A stretch of DNA of 47,694 bases from Nosocomiicoccus ampullae (GCF_001696685.1 NZ_MBFG01000002.1:1-47694), one strand, 5' to 3'; positions 27,065 through 41,826 are shown, counted from the stretch's first letter. The notes: a model not told the origin generated them from the letters alone. Made by a program: numbers and translations.

Positions 27065-27295
27065 TTAGCTAAATAGTAGTTGTAGGTTTTGTGTTTCTAC
27101 AAAAATATCAATGATAAAATTCGACATACTCGTCCCTAGAAGAATCGCGAGCAATATGTAAAACATTCTTATTTTAGCAGTATGACCTTTTTTAAAGATC
27201 ATATCTACTTTTAAACAGTCTAAAATATAAAATGCAAAAATAGAACATGCGATATGTAATATAATTTTCATCAATGCGATTTGAGATAAAAACAT
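27065..27295 (-). CDS. ywzB: DUF1146 family small membrane protein (YwzB-like)
   Basis: A 76-residue protein with two membrane helices (about 8-27 and 42-65) separated by a basic loop (KKGHTAKIR), the pattern of DUF1146/YwzB. The same place after atpC and before murA is kept in Bacillus and Staphylococcus. Its AAGGGG site comes immediately after the atpC terminator T-run, so there is no room for a promoter between. Function unknown. Confidence 0.85.
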   Translation of the reverse strand: MFLSQIALMKIILHIACSIFAFYILDCLKVDMIFKKGHTAKIRMFYILLAILLGTSMSNFIIDIFVETQNLQLLFS

Positions 27296-27310
27296 TTAAA
27301 AACCCCTTAA

Positions 27311-27340
27311 AAAAAGTCTAAGGTTTCCCTTAGACTTTTT
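27311..27340 (-). terminator. Terminator of the atp operon
   Basis: On the minus strand AAAAAGTCTAAGG-GAAA-CCTTAGACTTTTT is followed by further T. It starts 2 bp past the atpC stop. Confidence 0.92.
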
Positions 27341-27342
27341 GT

Positions 27343-27750
27343 TTATTTAAATTGTGCAATATTCAAACGGTTAATTGCTCTTTGGAATGCAAGTTCTGCA
27401 CGCACTTCATCGATTTCTTCTTCATGCGCACGTTTTAGAAGCTCTTCTGCTCTCTTACGTGCAGCTAGTGCACGATCAGTATCGATATCATCCGCGAATT
27501 CTGCAGCTTGAGTTAATACTGTAACTTTGTCGCCACGGATTTCTGCAAATCCATCAGTAATTGCTAAATATTCGAATTGACCATCGATTTTTGCTTTTAC
27601 ACTACCAATCTTTAAAGGTGTCACTGTTGGGACGTGACCTGCCATGACCCCAAGTTCACCTTGCGTTGATTCCAAGATGACAATTTCGCAGTTATCATCA
27701 GTAAAAACAGAACCGTTAGGAGTAACTACATCTAATGCAATTGTACTCAT
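27343..27750 (-). CDS. atpC: ATP synthase epsilon subunit
   Basis: F1 rotor subunit that links gamma to the c-ring and limits ATP hydrolysis. 135 residues: the N-terminal beta sandwich (ALDVVTPNGSVF, LGVMAGHVPTVTPLKIG) and C-terminal two-helix domain (DRALAARKRAEELLKRAHEE) are both present. Last gene of the atp operon. Confidence 0.97.
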   Translation of the reverse strand: MSTIALDVVTPNGSVFTDDNCEIVILESTQGELGVMAGHVPTVTPLKIGSVKAKIDGQFEYLAITDGFAEIRGDKVTVLTQAAEFADDIDTDRALAARKRAEELLKRAHEEEIDEVRAELAFQRAINRLNIAQFK

Positions 27751-27768
27751 ATAACTAACCTCCTGTTA

Positions 27769-29205
<1,437 letters not shown>

Positions 29206-29208
29206 TTA

Positions 29209-30081
29209 TTATTCTTGTGCTTGTGCACCACTTACAATTTCTGTAATTTCTTGTGTAATCGCTGCTTGTCTTAGTCTGTTGTAAGACAATGTTAACTCAC
29301 CAATCAATTCGTTTGCGTTGTCCGTAGCAGCTTTCATCGCTGTCATACGAGCAGCATGCTCACTTGTTTTTGCTTCAAGTAAAGCACCGTAAATAATAGC
29401 TTCAGCGTATTGTGGTAATAATTCTTTTAAAATCGTTTCTTTATCTGGTTCGAATTCATAAGAAGCGAGATGAGTGTACTCATTTTTCGTTTCTAAATCG
29501 TCTTCTGACATTGGAAGTAACTGTCTTACAGTTACTTTTTGCTCGAGGATAGAGATGAATTCGTTATAGATAATATGAAGCTCATCGATTTCTTCATCTT
29601 CATATTGACGAATTGCTGCCGCCGCTATTTTTTTCACATCCGAAAATGATGGCTGATCTGGTAACCCTAGACGGTAGTCATCTATCTTATAGCCACGTAA
29701 TCTAAGTACGTCGTATCCCATTTTACCGAGAACCATAAGTGAAATTTCGTCTTGGTTACCGTTATGGCGTTCATTGATTTCAGTTGTTATTGCTTTAATA
29801 ACGTTTGCGTTGTATGGACCTGCTTTACCTGTATCACTTGAGATTACGATATAGCCAACACGCTTAACAGGACGTGCAGTTAACATCGGGTGAACGTTAT
29901 TTCCACCTGCTCCAATTGCTTGGATTGTTTCTTCCATTCGGTCCATATACGGACGGAAGTTTTTAGTGTTTTGTTCTGAACGACCGAGTTTTGAGTTCGC
30001 GACCATGTTCATCGCACTCGTTAACTGACTCATCTTTTCAGTTGAGTTAATACGACCTTTTATCTCCCTTAATGAAGCCAT
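29209..30081 (-). CDS. atpG: ATP synthase gamma subunit
   Basis: Central rotor shaft of F1. The 290-residue protein has the long N-terminal coiled-coil helix (LREIKGRINSTEKMSQLTSA) and the C-terminal helix (RMTAMKAATDNANELIGELT) that together form the shaft, with a globular domain between. Confidence 0.98.
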   Translation of the reverse strand: MASLREIKGRINSTEKMSQLTSAMNMVANSKLGRSEQNTKNFRPYMDRMEETIQAIGAGGNNVHPMLTARPVKRVGYIVISSDTGKAGPYNANVIKAITTEINERHNGNQDEISLMVLGKMGYDVLRLRGYKIDDYRLGLPDQPSFSDVKKIAAAAIRQYEDEEIDELHIIYNEFISILEQKVTVRQLLPMSEDDLETKNEYTHLASYEFEPDKETILKELLPQYAEAIIYGALLEAKTSEHAARMTAMKAATDNANELIGELTLSYNRLRQAAITQEITEIVSGAQAQE

Positions 30082-30116
30082 GATTTCACCATCCTTTATA
30101 TAAATAGTGTTATTTA

Positions 30117-32178
<2,062 letters not shown>

Positions 32179-32179
<1 letters not shown>

Positions 32180-32697
32180 TATCTATCCCCTGCTTCCTGT
32201 AGGTACTTGTCAATGAGATCTTTTTGATCTTGTGGAGACAATTCTTTTTCAATCACTTTTTGAGCAATTAAAACAGATAATTCAGCGACTTGGTCGTTGA
32301 TTTCACGTACTGCTTTTTCTTTTTCTTGCTCGATATCTTTTTGTGCATCAGACATAAGTCTTTTCGCATTTATTGTTGCTTCGTCAATAATTGACTGCTG
32401 TTGTACTTTCGCTTCTTCACGAGATTTTTCAAACATTTCACTAACTTCAGCTTGAGTTTGAGATAAAATTTCCTCGTTCTTTTTACGAAGCGCTTCTGCT
32501 TCTCGTTTTGCAATTTCAGCGCTCTCGATGTCGTCGTGAATTAACTTTTCACGGTCGTCCATTACTTTTTTAACTGGTTCCCATACGAAATATGAAAGAG
32601 CAAAAAGTAGTACTAAGAAGCTCCCGAGTAAAACGAGACCTGTACCAAAAGCCGTTGGGATTGACGACGGTGCAGCGCCTAATATTAATAGTTCCAC
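32179..32697 (-). CDS. atpF: ATP synthase b subunit
   Basis: Peripheral-stalk subunit: one membrane helix (about residues 20-42) then a long charged coiled coil. The start is GTG at 32697 (172 residues, VELLILGAAPS): AAAGGAG lies 8 bases ahead. The longer TTG frame to 32715 would contain that site. Confidence 0.95.
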
Positions 32698-32782
32698 TAT
32701 GTACACTCCTTTCAAGAAAGTTCACAATACTTAAGGTTACAAAAGAAACGGCGAAATCTAGACAGACTTCGCCTCTAATTAT

Positions 32783-33016
<234 letters not shown>

Positions 33017-33045
33017 TTATGTTTGTTTATTTTTTATTTTTTATA

Positions 33046-34144
<1,099 letters not shown>

Positions 34145-34167
34145 TTTACATTTTCCTCAAGTGTGAT

Positions 34168-34222
34168 TTAGGCATATATGTATTGTTTGCACACTTATAA
34201 AGTGTACCTATTACATGCCTAA
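34168..34222. repeat. Nested inverted repeats across the atp promoter
   Basis: TTAGGCAT (34168-34175) and its complement ATGCCTAA (34215-34222) flank a second palindrome ACACTT-ATA-AAGTGT (34191-34205). One outer arm lies in the -35/-10 spacer and the other about 20-30 bases downstream of the start; the inner palindrome overlaps the -10. Confidence 0.7.
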
Positions 34223-34229
34223 GTGTCAA
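34201..34229 (-). promoter_or_regulatory. Promoter of the atp operon
   Basis: On the minus strand a perfect TTGACA (34224-34229) and TACACT (34201-34206) are separated by 17 bp, in the gap between mnaA and atpI. Confidence 0.75.
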
Positions 34230-34256
34230 CGCATTTATTGTTATTTTAATAACATA

Positions 34257-35393
34257 TTATGAGTTCATAAAATCTAATGGTTTTTCTGATATAAAACCAT
34301 AATAATGTGAAATAATATCGACGATTCGATGACTCGCTTGTCCATCTCCATATGGATTTTTTAACTGAGTCATTTCATTATAAATTTCCCGGTTATTTAG
34401 TAGTCTATTTGTTTCAGTGACGATTTTCTCAAAATCTGTCCCAACAATTTTAAGCACACCACTCTCTACACCCTCTGGGCGTTCTGTGACATCTCTTAAA
34501 ACGAGTACAGGTTTATTTAGCGATGGTGCTTCTTCTTGTATGCCGCCAGAATCTGTGAGAATAATTTCACTTGCCGCAGCAAAGTTATGAAAATCCATTA
34601 CATCTAACGGTTCAATTAACTCGATACGGTCGTGTGTTAAATATCGTTGTGCAAGTTCGCGTATTTTCGGATTTTTATGAACAGGGTATACAATCACAAC
34701 GTCGCGGTGTGTATCAGCAATATGTTTCATCGCTTTAAATATTTGAATCATCGGCTCGCCTAAGTTTTCTCTACGATGTGCTGTAAGTAGAATTACTCTC
34801 TTATCTTTATATTGAGATAATAATTTACTGTTATAATTTGGATCTACCGTTGTATTTAAAGCATCTATCACTGTATTACCCGTCACAAAAATTGTACTTT
34901 CATCGACTTGTTCTTTAAGTAAATTATCTTTTGCACGTAAAGTCGGTGCAAAATGCAAATCCGCCAAACGCGTCGTCAATTGTCGATTTAACTCTTCAGG
35001 GTACGGCGCAAATTTATTATACGTACGTAAACCTGCTTCGACATGACCGATACTTACTTTCTGATAAAAAGCTGCCAGTGCAGCAGAAAACGTCGTCGTC
35101 GTATCACCGTGGACGAGAACCATATTAGGAGTTTCTTTTTGTATAATCGACTCCATCTCTTTTAATACTTGACTTGTAATGTGAGAGAGCGTCTGTTCTG
35201 CTCTCATCACATTTAAGTCATAGTCTGGAGTAATGTTAAATGCATTGAGTACTTGATCTAACATTTCGCGGTGTTGTGCGGTTACGACAACAACCGGTTC
35301 TAGATGCTTTGACTCTTTTAATGCATTCACAAGTGGAGCCATTTTAATCGCTTCTGGTCGAGTACCAAAAACGACCATAATTCGCTTTTTCAT
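34257..35393 (-). CDS. mnaA: UDP-N-acetylglucosamine 2-epimerase (non-hydrolysing)
   Basis: Interconverts UDP-GlcNAc and UDP-ManNAc, the precursor for the wall teichoic acid linkage unit. 378 residues, two Rossmann-like domains (GT-B fold). Conserved FGTRPEAIKMAPL at the N-terminus, HGDTTTTFS, HVEAGLRT and TDSGGIQEEAP motifs are present. It follows upp by 14 bp, and this upp-mnaA-atpI order matches S. aureus. I see no convincing terminator before the atp promoter. Confidence 0.95.
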   Translation of the reverse strand: MKKRIMVVFGTRPEAIKMAPLVNALKESKHLEPVVVVTAQHREMLDQVLNAFNITPDYDLNVMRAEQTLSHITSQVLKEMESIIQKETPNMVLVHGDTTTTFSAALAAFYQKVSIGHVEAGLRTYNKFAPYPEELNRQLTTRLADLHFAPTLRAKDNLLKEQVDESTIFVTGNTVIDALNTTVDPNYNSKLLSQYKDKRVILLTAHRRENLGEPMIQIFKAMKHIADTHRDVVIVYPVHKNPKIRELAQRYLTHDRIELIEPLDVMDFHNFAAASEIILTDSGGIQEEAPSLNKPVLVLRDVTERPEGVESGVLKIVGTDFEKIVTETNRLLNNREIYNEMTQLKNPYGDGQASHRIVDIISHYYGFISEKPLDFMNS

Positions 35394-35407
35394 ACGATTA
35401 CCCCTTA

Positions 35408-36037
35408 TTATTTCGTTCCGAATAGACGGTCTCCTGCGTCTCCAAGTCCTGGAACGATATAACTATTTTCATCGAGTGAGTCATCTAATGCACCGATGTA
35501 AATATCCACATCTGGATGTGCTTCTTCTAAAGCTTTTACACCTTCAGGTGCCGCAATTAAACAGATGAATGTCAGTTTAGTTGCACCACGTTTTTTAATC
35601 GCAGTAATTGCTTCAACAGCACTTGCACCTGTAGCGAGCATCGGGTCAATGACTAAAATATCTCTTTCCTCAATATCACTTGGAAACTTTGCATAGTATT
35701 CCACCGCTTCAAGCGTTTCTGGGTCACGGTATAAACCGATATGGCCAACGCGCGCAGATGGAATAAGCTTATGGATTCCTTCAGTCATTCCTAAACCAGC
35801 ACGTAAAATTGGTACGAGACAAATCTTTTTACCGCTTAAACGTTTTGCTGTAGTCGGACCGATTGGCGTTTCAACAGTAACGTCTTCTAGAGATAATTCT
35901 CTCGTTACCTCATATGCCATAAGCATTCCGACTTCGTCGACGAGTTCTCTAAACTCTTTTGTCGACGTGTGTTTGTCTCGGATATATCCGAGTTTATGCT
36001 GAATTAATGGATGATCCATTACGCGTACTTTTGTCAT
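35408..36037 (-). CDS. upp: Uracil phosphoribosyltransferase
   Basis: Salvage enzyme making UMP from uracil and PRPP. The 209-residue protein has the PRPP-binding motif [25 protein letters not shown] and the uracil-binding tail [16 protein letters not shown]. It lies 11 bp after glyA. Confidence 0.98.
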   Translation of the reverse strand: MTKVRVMDHPLIQHKLGYIRDKHTSTKEFRELVDEVGMLMAYEVTRELSLEDVTVETPIGPTTAKRLSGKKICLVPILRAGLGMTEGIHKLIPSARVGHIGLYRDPETLEAVEYYAKFPSDIEERDILVIDPMLATGASAVEAITAIKKRGATKLTFICLIAAPEGVKALEEAHPDVDIYIGALDDSLDENSYIVPGLGDAGDRLFGTK

Positions 36038-36048
36038 AGTCTCTCTCC

Positions 36049-37290
36049 CTATTTGTGGTCATATAACGGATATTTACTAGTTAACTGAACGACTCTGTCG
36101 TGAATTCCGTCTAAGCTTTCTCCGTTCTTTTCTTTTGTTAATGTTTCAATGATAATGTCTGCAACTTCTTCCATTTCCGCTTCTTTAAATCCGCGTGTTG
36201 TCATCGCAGGTGTTCCCATACGTAAACCACTCGTTACAAATGGTGATTCTGTTTCGAATGGGATAGTATTTTTATTTGTTGTAATACCAACTTTATCTAA
36301 CGCTTCTTCTGCTTGTTTACCAGTTAAGCCGAATACTTTTGTATCTACTAACACTAAGTGGTTTTCAGTACGTCCTGAAACGATTCTTAAACCGTTCTCT
36401 TGTAATTTTTCTGCAAGTACTTTTGCATTTTTAATTACTTGCTCTTGGTATGCTTTAAATTCAGGTTGTAATGCTTCTTTAAATGCAACAGCTTTTGCTG
36501 CAATTACGTGCATTAACGGTCCACCTTGAATACCAGGGAAGATGTTTGAATCGATCTTTCTCGCATGTTCTTTTTTAGTTAAAATAATTCCACCACGTGG
36601 TCCACGTAATGTTTTATGTGTTGTTGAAGTTACAAAGTCTGCGTACTCAACTGGGTTTGGATGTAGACCAGCTGCAACTAAACCAGCAATGTGAGCCATG
36701 TCTACCATTAAGTACGCACCGACTTCATCTGCGATTTCTCTGAACTTTTTAAAGTCGATTTGTAACGCGTATGCACTACCACCAGCGATGATAAGTTTAG
36801 GTTGTTCTTTAATCGCAATTTCACGTAACTCATCGTAGTCAATTGCTTCATCTTCTTTAGATACACCGTAACTTACGATGTTAAATAATTTACCACTAAA
36901 GTTTACCGGTGCACCGTGCGTTAAGTGACCACCGTCAGATAAGTTCATACCTAAAATCGTATCTCCAGGGTTTAACACCGAGAAGTACACTGCCATGTTC
37001 GCTTGTGATCCAGAGTGTGGTTGTACGTTTGCGTGTTCTGCACCGAAGATTTCTTTTAGACGTTCACGTGCTAGATCTTCAGCAACGTCTACGTACTCAC
37101 ATCCTCCGTAGTAACGTTTGCCTGGGTAACCTTCAGCGTATTTGTTCGTTAACACGCTTCCTTGAGCTTCTAATACCGCTTCTGATACAAAGTTTTCTGA
37201 TGCGATTAGCTCAATATTTTCATTTTGACGGTCGAATTCCTTTTGAATCGCTTCGTATAGTGCTTCATCTGATTGTTTAATGTAAGACAT
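36049..37290 (-). CDS. glyA: Serine hydroxymethyltransferase
   Basis: PLP enzyme converting serine and tetrahydrofolate to glycine and methylene-tetrahydrofolate. 413 residues; the PLP lysine is in [14 protein letters not shown] (about K229), with the N-terminal [10 protein letters not shown] and substrate-site [17 protein letters not shown] precedes the ATG. Order ywlG-glyA-upp is conserved in Bacillus and Staphylococcus. Confidence 0.98.
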   Translation of the reverse strand: MSYIKQSDEALYEAIQKEFDRQNENIELIASENFVSEAVLEAQGSVLTNKYAEGYPGKRYYGGCEYVDVAEDLARERLKEIFGAEHANVQPHSGSQANMAVYFSVLNPGDTILGMNLSDGGHLTHGAPVNFSGKLFNIVSYGVSKEDEAIDYDELREIAIKEQPKLIIAGGSAYALQIDFKKFREIADEVGAYLMVDMAHIAGLVAAGLHPNPVEYADFVTSTTHKTLRGPRGGIILTKKEHARKIDSNIFPGIQGGPLMHVIAAKAVAFKEALQPEFKAYQEQVIKNAKVLAEKLQENGLRIVSGRTENHLVLVDTKVFGLTGKQAEEALDKVGITTNKNTIPFETESPFVTSGLRMGTPAMTTRGFKEAEMEEVADIIIETLTKEKNGESLDGIHDRVVQLTSKYPLYDHK

Positions 37291-37331
37291 GTTTGATAAC
37301 TCTCCTTAATATATAAATTTTATTAATTCAT

Positions 37332-37886
37332 TTAGTTATAATGCGCGCGTTCCCCGCCGATTAATTTCGGACGAGATTTCGCAATTGTAAGTTGTGCTTC
37401 TCCGAGCGTTTTCGTATTCACTCGAACAGGAACTTGTACGTGTTTAATATGCATACCAATTAGTGTTTGCCCGATATCGATGCCTAAATCGACATCGACG
37501 TGCTCGACTACGACACTATCCTTTAAATGATTAAACGCATATTCACTTAAACTTCCACCTGCACTTCTGTCAGGAACGACAGTTACAATTTGTGATTGTA
37601 AATGATTTCTTTCGACTGCTTTTTTAGTAGTAGTCAGTGCACGGTTAATATGTTCACACCCTTGGAAAAACACATCCATATCATATCGTTCAACGACGGG
37701 TTCGAATGCTTTGAAAATCACTTCCGCAACTTCCATCGAACTATGTTTACCGATATGTTCTCCTTGTACTTCAGATGTTGAACATCCGATGACGAGTGAG
37801 GCATTTGAAAAGAAAAAATCAGCGTCTTCTAACTCTTGAATGATCGTTGTAAGCTCACTGTTCAATTTTTTCAATTCTACGCTCAT
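37332..37886 (-). CDS. ywlG: DUF436 (TIGR01440) family protein YwlG
   Basis: A conserved Firmicute protein of unknown biochemical role; 184 residues. Family stretches GCSTSEVQGEHIGKHSS, FQGCEHINRALTTTK and VPDRSAGGSLSEYAF are seen. Two conserved Cys (in GCST and GCEH) look like potential functional residues. Start set at 37886, with AGGTGG five bases ahead; it overlaps the rpiB end by 32 bases, so translation is probably coupled. Confidence 0.87.
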   Translation of the reverse strand: MSVELKKLNSELTTIIQELEDADFFFSNASLVIGCSTSEVQGEHIGKHSSMEVAEVIFKAFEPVVERYDMDVFFQGCEHINRALTTTKKAVERNHLQSQIVTVVPDRSAGGSLSEYAFNHLKDSVVVEHVDVDLGIDIGQTLIGMHIKHVQVPVRVNTKTLGEAQLTIAKSRPKLIGGERAHYN

Positions 37887-38283
37887 GTCTACCACCTTCA
37901 AATTCAGTTTCTAACCAAATATCAACGATATCTAACGCTAATCCAGTTCCGATTACACGTTCACCCATACATAAAATATTTGAATTGTTGTGCTCTCGTG
38001 TAGCGTGTGCAGAAAACGTGTCGTGAACGAGTGCTGCCCGAATACCTTTATGTTTATTCGCTGCGATATTCATTCCGATACCTGTTCCACATACTAAAAT
38101 ACCGCGGTCGTATTCGCTATTTTGAACAGCTTCAGCAACCGGTTTTGCATAATCTGGGTAATCGACAGAATCTGTATCGAATGGTCCAACGTCTTTAACG
38201 TCGATTCCTTTATCTTCTAAATGCTGTACGATGGCTGACTTTAAGTTGAATCCACCGTGGTCTGAACCGATAATCACTTTCAT
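37855..38283 (-). CDS. rpiB: RpiB/LacA/LacB-family sugar-phosphate isomerase
   Basis: Ribose-5-phosphate isomerase B family, linking ribulose-5-P and ribose-5-P. The 142-residue protein has IGSDHGGFNLK, the catalytic Cys in LVCGTGIGMNIAANK, and HDTFSAHATREHNNSN. Start at 38283: AGGAG lies 9 bases ahead but abuts the ATG three codons earlier. First gene of the rpiB-ywlG-glyA-upp-mnaA run. Confidence 0.95.
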   Translation of the reverse strand: MKVIIGSDHGGFNLKSAIVQHLEDKGIDVKDVGPFDTDSVDYPDYAKPVAEAVQNSEYDRGILVCGTGIGMNIAANKHKGIRAALVHDTFSAHATREHNNSNILCMGERVIGTGLALDIVDIWLETEFEGGRHERRIEKIEQ

Positions 38284-38304
38284 TGAAATCATCTCCTAAA
38301 TATT

Positions 38305-38332
38305 ATTATACATTCTTAAAATGCAGTTTCAA
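38305..38332 (-). promoter_or_regulatory. Promoter of rpiB operon
   Basis: On the minus strand TTGAAA (38327-38332) and TATAAT (38305-38310) are separated by 16 bp, in the 61-bp gap after the phosphatase gene. Confidence 0.7.
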
Positions 38333-38344
38333 AATCATTCGTTA

Positions 38345-38743
38345 CTACCAGTTTATTTTATCGATATACTGTTTCATCTGATGAAACACACGTGTGTAAT
38401 CATCCATATTACCGCCAAATGGATCGAGGACATCCCCACTTTCACCTGCATACTCACTTAAGAGATGAACATCCGCATCCTCATTTAACATTTTTACTTG
38501 TATATAATGACTTTTTGTCATGACGAGTAGCGTATTGTCGAGCGTGTCCTCATAAGTCAACTGTTTTGGTAGCGTAGAAGGTGAATAATTTTCTCTTTGG
38601 ATAATCTCCTCACTATACGGACTGACTTGATTGGACGTAACAAACAAACCTCTCGACTCAACTTCTCTGTCCGTCACTGTTTTAGCGTAACTTTCAGCAA
38701 GTGGACTTCGGCACGTATTACCTGTACATACAAATATAATCAT
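38345..38743 (-). CDS. ptpB: Low-molecular-weight phosphatase, arginine phosphatase type
   Basis: A 132-residue LMW-PTP: P-loop CTGNTCRS with nucleophile C6 and R12, and general acid D107 in DPFGG. Thr10 in the loop (most tyrosine phosphatases have Ile/Leu) is the residue known to favour phospho-arginine in YwlE of B. subtilis, so it likely removes McsB-type arginine marks. S. aureus PtpB is the closest match. It lies 4 bp after sua5, the same neighbourhood as ywlE in Bacillus. Confidence 0.92.
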   Translation of the reverse strand: MIIFVCTGNTCRSPLAESYAKTVTDREVESRGLFVTSNQVSPYSEEIIQRENYSPSTLPKQLTYEDTLDNTLLVMTKSHYIQVKMLNEDADVHLLSEYAGESGDVLDPFGGNMDDYTRVFHQMKQYIDKINW

Positions 38744-38747
38744 GCAA

Positions 38748-39803
38748 TCACCCTTTAATAATCGTACTGCCTGTCGCTTTATAAATACGGTTCATCAGTG
38801 CTTCTGTTTCACTATTTTGCTTAAATCCGTATATATAGATGATTTCAACATCCGACGCGTCCATATGTCTCAGTGCGGCGTATAAGTTTTTAGCCGCTTC
38901 ACGGTAACTTTCTTCGTCTCGACAAAGACTCGTAAACTGCATGTCTTTGTCGATATATTGGCGGACAGTTTCTGGCGCGATGACTCCAACTTTATTCTTT
39001 TTTATACCTTCAGGTACACGAAGTCTCGTGTTCGAGTTAATGCCACCTTCAACGACACTCATCGGCTGACGTGGTGCGTAGTGTTTGTACTTCATGCCAG
39101 GAGAAATCGGTCGTTCCATCGTATCTTTATGTTCTAAAATCTCTTCTTTTAATACGTCTTGTAACTCTTCGATTGATATGTGTCCTGGACGTGCGACTTT
39201 ATATGGAAACTGTGTGCAGTCTAACACTGTACTTTCTAGTCCAATCTCAGATTTTTCAGATACGACTACACCAAATATTCTACCGTTTAAGTCGTGAATC
39301 ACGTGTTCTGCATCTGTCGGAGATGGTTTGCCGCTTAAATTCGCACTCGGTGCAGCGATAGGTATATTTGTGTACTCTAAAATCTTTCGTGCAACTGGAT
39401 GAGACGGCATTCTTACTGCGACACTATCCATTTCAGCGACTGTATTTGAAGCGATAACCCCATCTTTTAAAGGTAAGATAAAAGAAATCGGTCCAGGCCA
39501 AAACGTATCCATGAGTTTTTTTACTTTATCATCGATATAAGACGTGAACGATTCAACTTGCTCGTAGCTATGTACATGGACGATTAATGGATTATCTCCA
39601 GGCCGGTTTTTCGCTTGGAAAATTTTAATAATCGCTTCTGGATCTTTTGCATTTGCACCGAGACCATATACTGTTTCTGTTGGAATAGCGATGATTTCTC
39701 CGTATTCAAATGCTAGTTTGATTTCGTCCAACTTTTCAATCGTTTCCTCTGTAAGTGGTGCGTTAACGTCTTCAGATGTGATTTCCCATACTTTTGTATT
39801 CAT
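38748..39803 (-). CDS. sua5: L-threonylcarbamoyladenylate synthase (Sua5 type)
   Basis: Makes TC-AMP for the t6A37 modification of ANN-decoding tRNAs. 351 residues: N-terminal YrdC domain (EIIAIPTETVYGLGANA, KNRPGDNPLIVH, PSANLSGKPSPT) plus the C-terminal Sua5 domain after the linker SPGMKYKHYAPR, so it is the long two-domain form. The ATG at 39803 overlaps the prmC stop (TAATG); an in-frame GTG 12 bases upstream is less likely. Confidence 0.96.
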   Translation of the reverse strand: MNTKVWEITSEDVNAPLTEETIEKLDEIKLAFEYGEIIAIPTETVYGLGANAKDPEAIIKIFQAKNRPGDNPLIVHVHSYEQVESFTSYIDDKVKKLMDTFWPGPISFILPLKDGVIASNTVAEMDSVAVRMPSHPVARKILEYTNIPIAAPSANLSGKPSPTDAEHVIHDLNGRIFGVVVSEKSEIGLESTVLDCTQFPYKVARPGHISIEELQDVLKEEILEHKDTMERPISPGMKYKHYAPRQPMSVVEGGINSNTRLRVPEGIKKNKVGVIAPETVRQYIDKDMQFTSLCRDEESYREAAKNLYAALRHMDASDVEIIYIYGFKQNSETEALMNRIYKATGSTIIKG

Positions 39804-40642
39804 TACTTCACCCACTCTATATATAAAATGCGGTCATTACCATTTATATCTTGAATAACTTCGCGCTTAGCGTTCGGCCAATATGTGTCAACAAGCGCAA
39901 GCACGTCCTTTTTTTCTTTCCAACCAATTTCAAAAAAAGCTTTCCCACCGTCATTTAAGATTTCGTCTAACGACTCTATCATTTTACGATAAAAATACAG
40001 ACCCTGTTCTTCAGCGAAGAGCGCGAGCTTTGGTTCATATTTCTTTACAGATAATGACATATTTTCAAGTTCGTCTTCACTAATGTACGGTGGATTTGAT
40101 ACGAGTATGTCGACTTTAATCCCCTGTTCGATGAACGGTTCAAATAGATCACCGTTTAAAATTTTAACGTCGGCTTCAAGATTTTCTTTATTCTTCTTCG
40201 CGACTTCTAAAGCATCTTTAGAAATATCAGATATGTATACGTCTAATTCAGGACGTTCTAATTTGAGTGTAATACCAATTGCTCCGGTACCCGTCCCAAT
40301 GTCCGCAACGACGCCTGAGTCGGTGTTTTTTAATACGTGCATGACGAGCTCTTCTGTTTCATTTCTTGGGATTAACGTATCGTTGTTCACGTAAAAATTT
40401 CTACCGTAAAAATATTGTCTGTTCGTAATATATTGAACAGGTTCATCGTTTAACAGTCGTTGTACACCGTTCATATATCGCTTGTAATCATCATCCGTCA
40501 TTTCATTATGACCGTTTAAAATTAGACTGAGCGTATCCATTGAAAATAAATCGTCTAATAATATGTCTGCAGCGCGCGTTTCTTTACGTGCTGCAGACAA
40601 TAATTTTTTCGCTTCTTTTAGAGCAATATTAAAACTCGGCAT
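39803..40642 (-). CDS. prmC: Release factor glutamine methyltransferase PrmC
   Basis: Methylates the GGQ glutamine of release factors. 279 residues: N-terminal helical domain, then a SAM-binding fold with [13 protein letters not shown] and the substrate motif NPPY in [13 protein letters not shown]. The start overlaps the prfA end by 14 bases, coupling it to its own substrate's gene. Confidence 0.97.
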   Translation of the reverse strand: MPSFNIALKEAKKLLSAARKETRAADILLDDLFSMDTLSLILNGHNEMTDDDYKRYMNGVQRLLNDEPVQYITNRQYFYGRNFYVNNDTLIPRNETEELVMHVLKNTDSGVVADIGTGTGAIGITLKLERPELDVYISDISKDALEVAKKNKENLEADVKILNGDLFEPFIEQGIKVDILVSNPPYISEDELENMSLSVKKYEPKLALFAEEQGLYFYRKMIESLDEILNDGGKAFFEIGWKEKKDVLALVDTYWPNAKREVIQDINGNDRILYIEWVK

Positions 40643-41708
40643 TGTTTAACTCTTCTAATCGAGATTTTTGGTCTTCAATCATGAGTGAGTCTAGTACTTC
40701 ATCTAAGTTACCATCGATAATTTGATCGAGTTTATTAATTGTTAAACCGATTCGGTGATCTGTCACACGGTTTTGCGGATAGTTATACGTACGAATACGT
40801 TCAGAACGGTCACCAGTCCCGACTGCGAGTTTACGCTTTTCACTGTATTCATCTTGTGCTTCTTGTTGCATCATGTCGTAAATTCTAGAGCGCATAACTT
40901 TCATTGCGCTTTCTCTGTTTTTGATTTGTGATTTTTCATCTTGTGACGTTACGACTAAACCTGTCGGTAAGTGCGTAATACGTACGGCAGAGTCTGTCGT
41001 GTTAACGTGCTGACCACCTGCACCACTTGAGCGGTACGTATCGATTTTTAAGTCTTCGTTACGAATTTCTACTTCAACTTCTTCTACTTCTGGTAAAACT
41101 GCAACTGTTGCTGTTGACGTATGGATACGACCTCCTGATTCTGTTTCAGGGACGCGTTGAACACGGTGTGCGCCGTTTTCAAATTTTAGTTTTGAATACG
41201 CACCGTGACCGTTAATTACGAAGCTGATTTCTTTAAAACCACCTTGGTCAGAAGCACTTTTGTCGACGACATCGATTTTCCAACCTTGCGTTTCTGCATA
41301 GCGTGAATACATACGGAATAAATCTCCAGCAAAAATTTGTGCTTCGTCTCCACCTGCTGCCCCGCGAATTTCCATAACAACGTTTTTGTCGTCGTTCGGG
41401 TCTTTTGGAATGAGTAAAAACTTAAGTTTTTCTTCAAGCTCAGGAAGTAACGCTTCAGATTCTTTGATTTCTTCTTTTAGTAATTCGTTCATTTCCGGGT
41501 CGTCTGACTCTTCTAACATTTCTTTAGACTCGGCAATCGTTTCTTTATGTGATTTATATTCTCTATACACTTCTACTTTTTCTGATAAATCACTTTGCTC
41601 TTTTGAATACTCTCTTAACTTATCCGGATTACTAGTTACATCTGGATCACTGAGCAGTTCATTGAGTTGTTCGTATCTATCTTCTAATATATCGAGTTGA
41701 TCAAACAT
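40629..41708 (-). CDS. prfA: Peptide chain release factor 1
   Basis: Terminates translation at UAA and UAG. 359 residues, with the stop-codon recognition motif P-E-T in [12 protein letters not shown] and the catalytic GGQ in [12 protein letters not shown]. The N-terminal coiled-coil is highly charged. Downstream of rpmE in genome order; tdk, usually between them in Bacillus and Staphylococcus, is absent. Confidence 0.98.
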   Translation of the reverse strand: MFDQLDILEDRYEQLNELLSDPDVTSNPDKLREYSKEQSDLSEKVEVYREYKSHKETIAESKEMLEESDDPEMNELLKEEIKESEALLPELEEKLKFLLIPKDPNDDKNVVMEIRGAAGGDEAQIFAGDLFRMYSRYAETQGWKIDVVDKSASDQGGFKEISFVINGHGAYSKLKFENGAHRVQRVPETESGGRIHTSTATVAVLPEVEEVEVEIRNEDLKIDTYRSSGAGGQHVNTTDSAVRITHLPTGLVVTSQDEKSQIKNRESAMKVMRSRIYDMMQQEAQDEYSEKRKLAVGTGDRSERIRTYNYPQNRVTDHRIGLTINKLDQIIDGNLDEVLDSLMIEDQKSRLEELNNAEF

Positions 41709-41740
41709 ATCCTTCGTCCTTTTCTTCTAGATTCTTGTTA

Positions 41741-41749
41741 ATTATATCA
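41741..41749 (-). promoter_or_regulatory. Extended -10 promoter of prfA operon
   Basis: On the minus strand TGATATAAT is a perfect extended -10. No clear -35 is seen. It lies about 35 bases before the prfA ATG, and downstream of the rpmE terminator. Confidence 0.6.
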
Positions 41750-41783
41750 TAAATTATGTACGTTACCTTGTTATTTACGGTAC

Positions 41784-41816
41784 AAAAAAAGCTACACAGA
41801 ACGTATCTGTGTAGCT
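41784..41816 (-). terminator. Terminator after rpmE
   Basis: On the minus strand AGCTACACAGA-TACGT-TCTGTGTAGCT is followed by seven T. It lies 10 bp past the rpmE stop. Confidence 0.92.
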
Positions 41817-41826
41817 CTTATATCGA

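Noticed and set aside
37291..37331. Glycine or folate riboswitch before glyA
   Set aside because: Only about 40 bases separate ywlG from glyA on either side of the operon and no aptamer-sized leader exists; glyA is internal to the rpiB operon.
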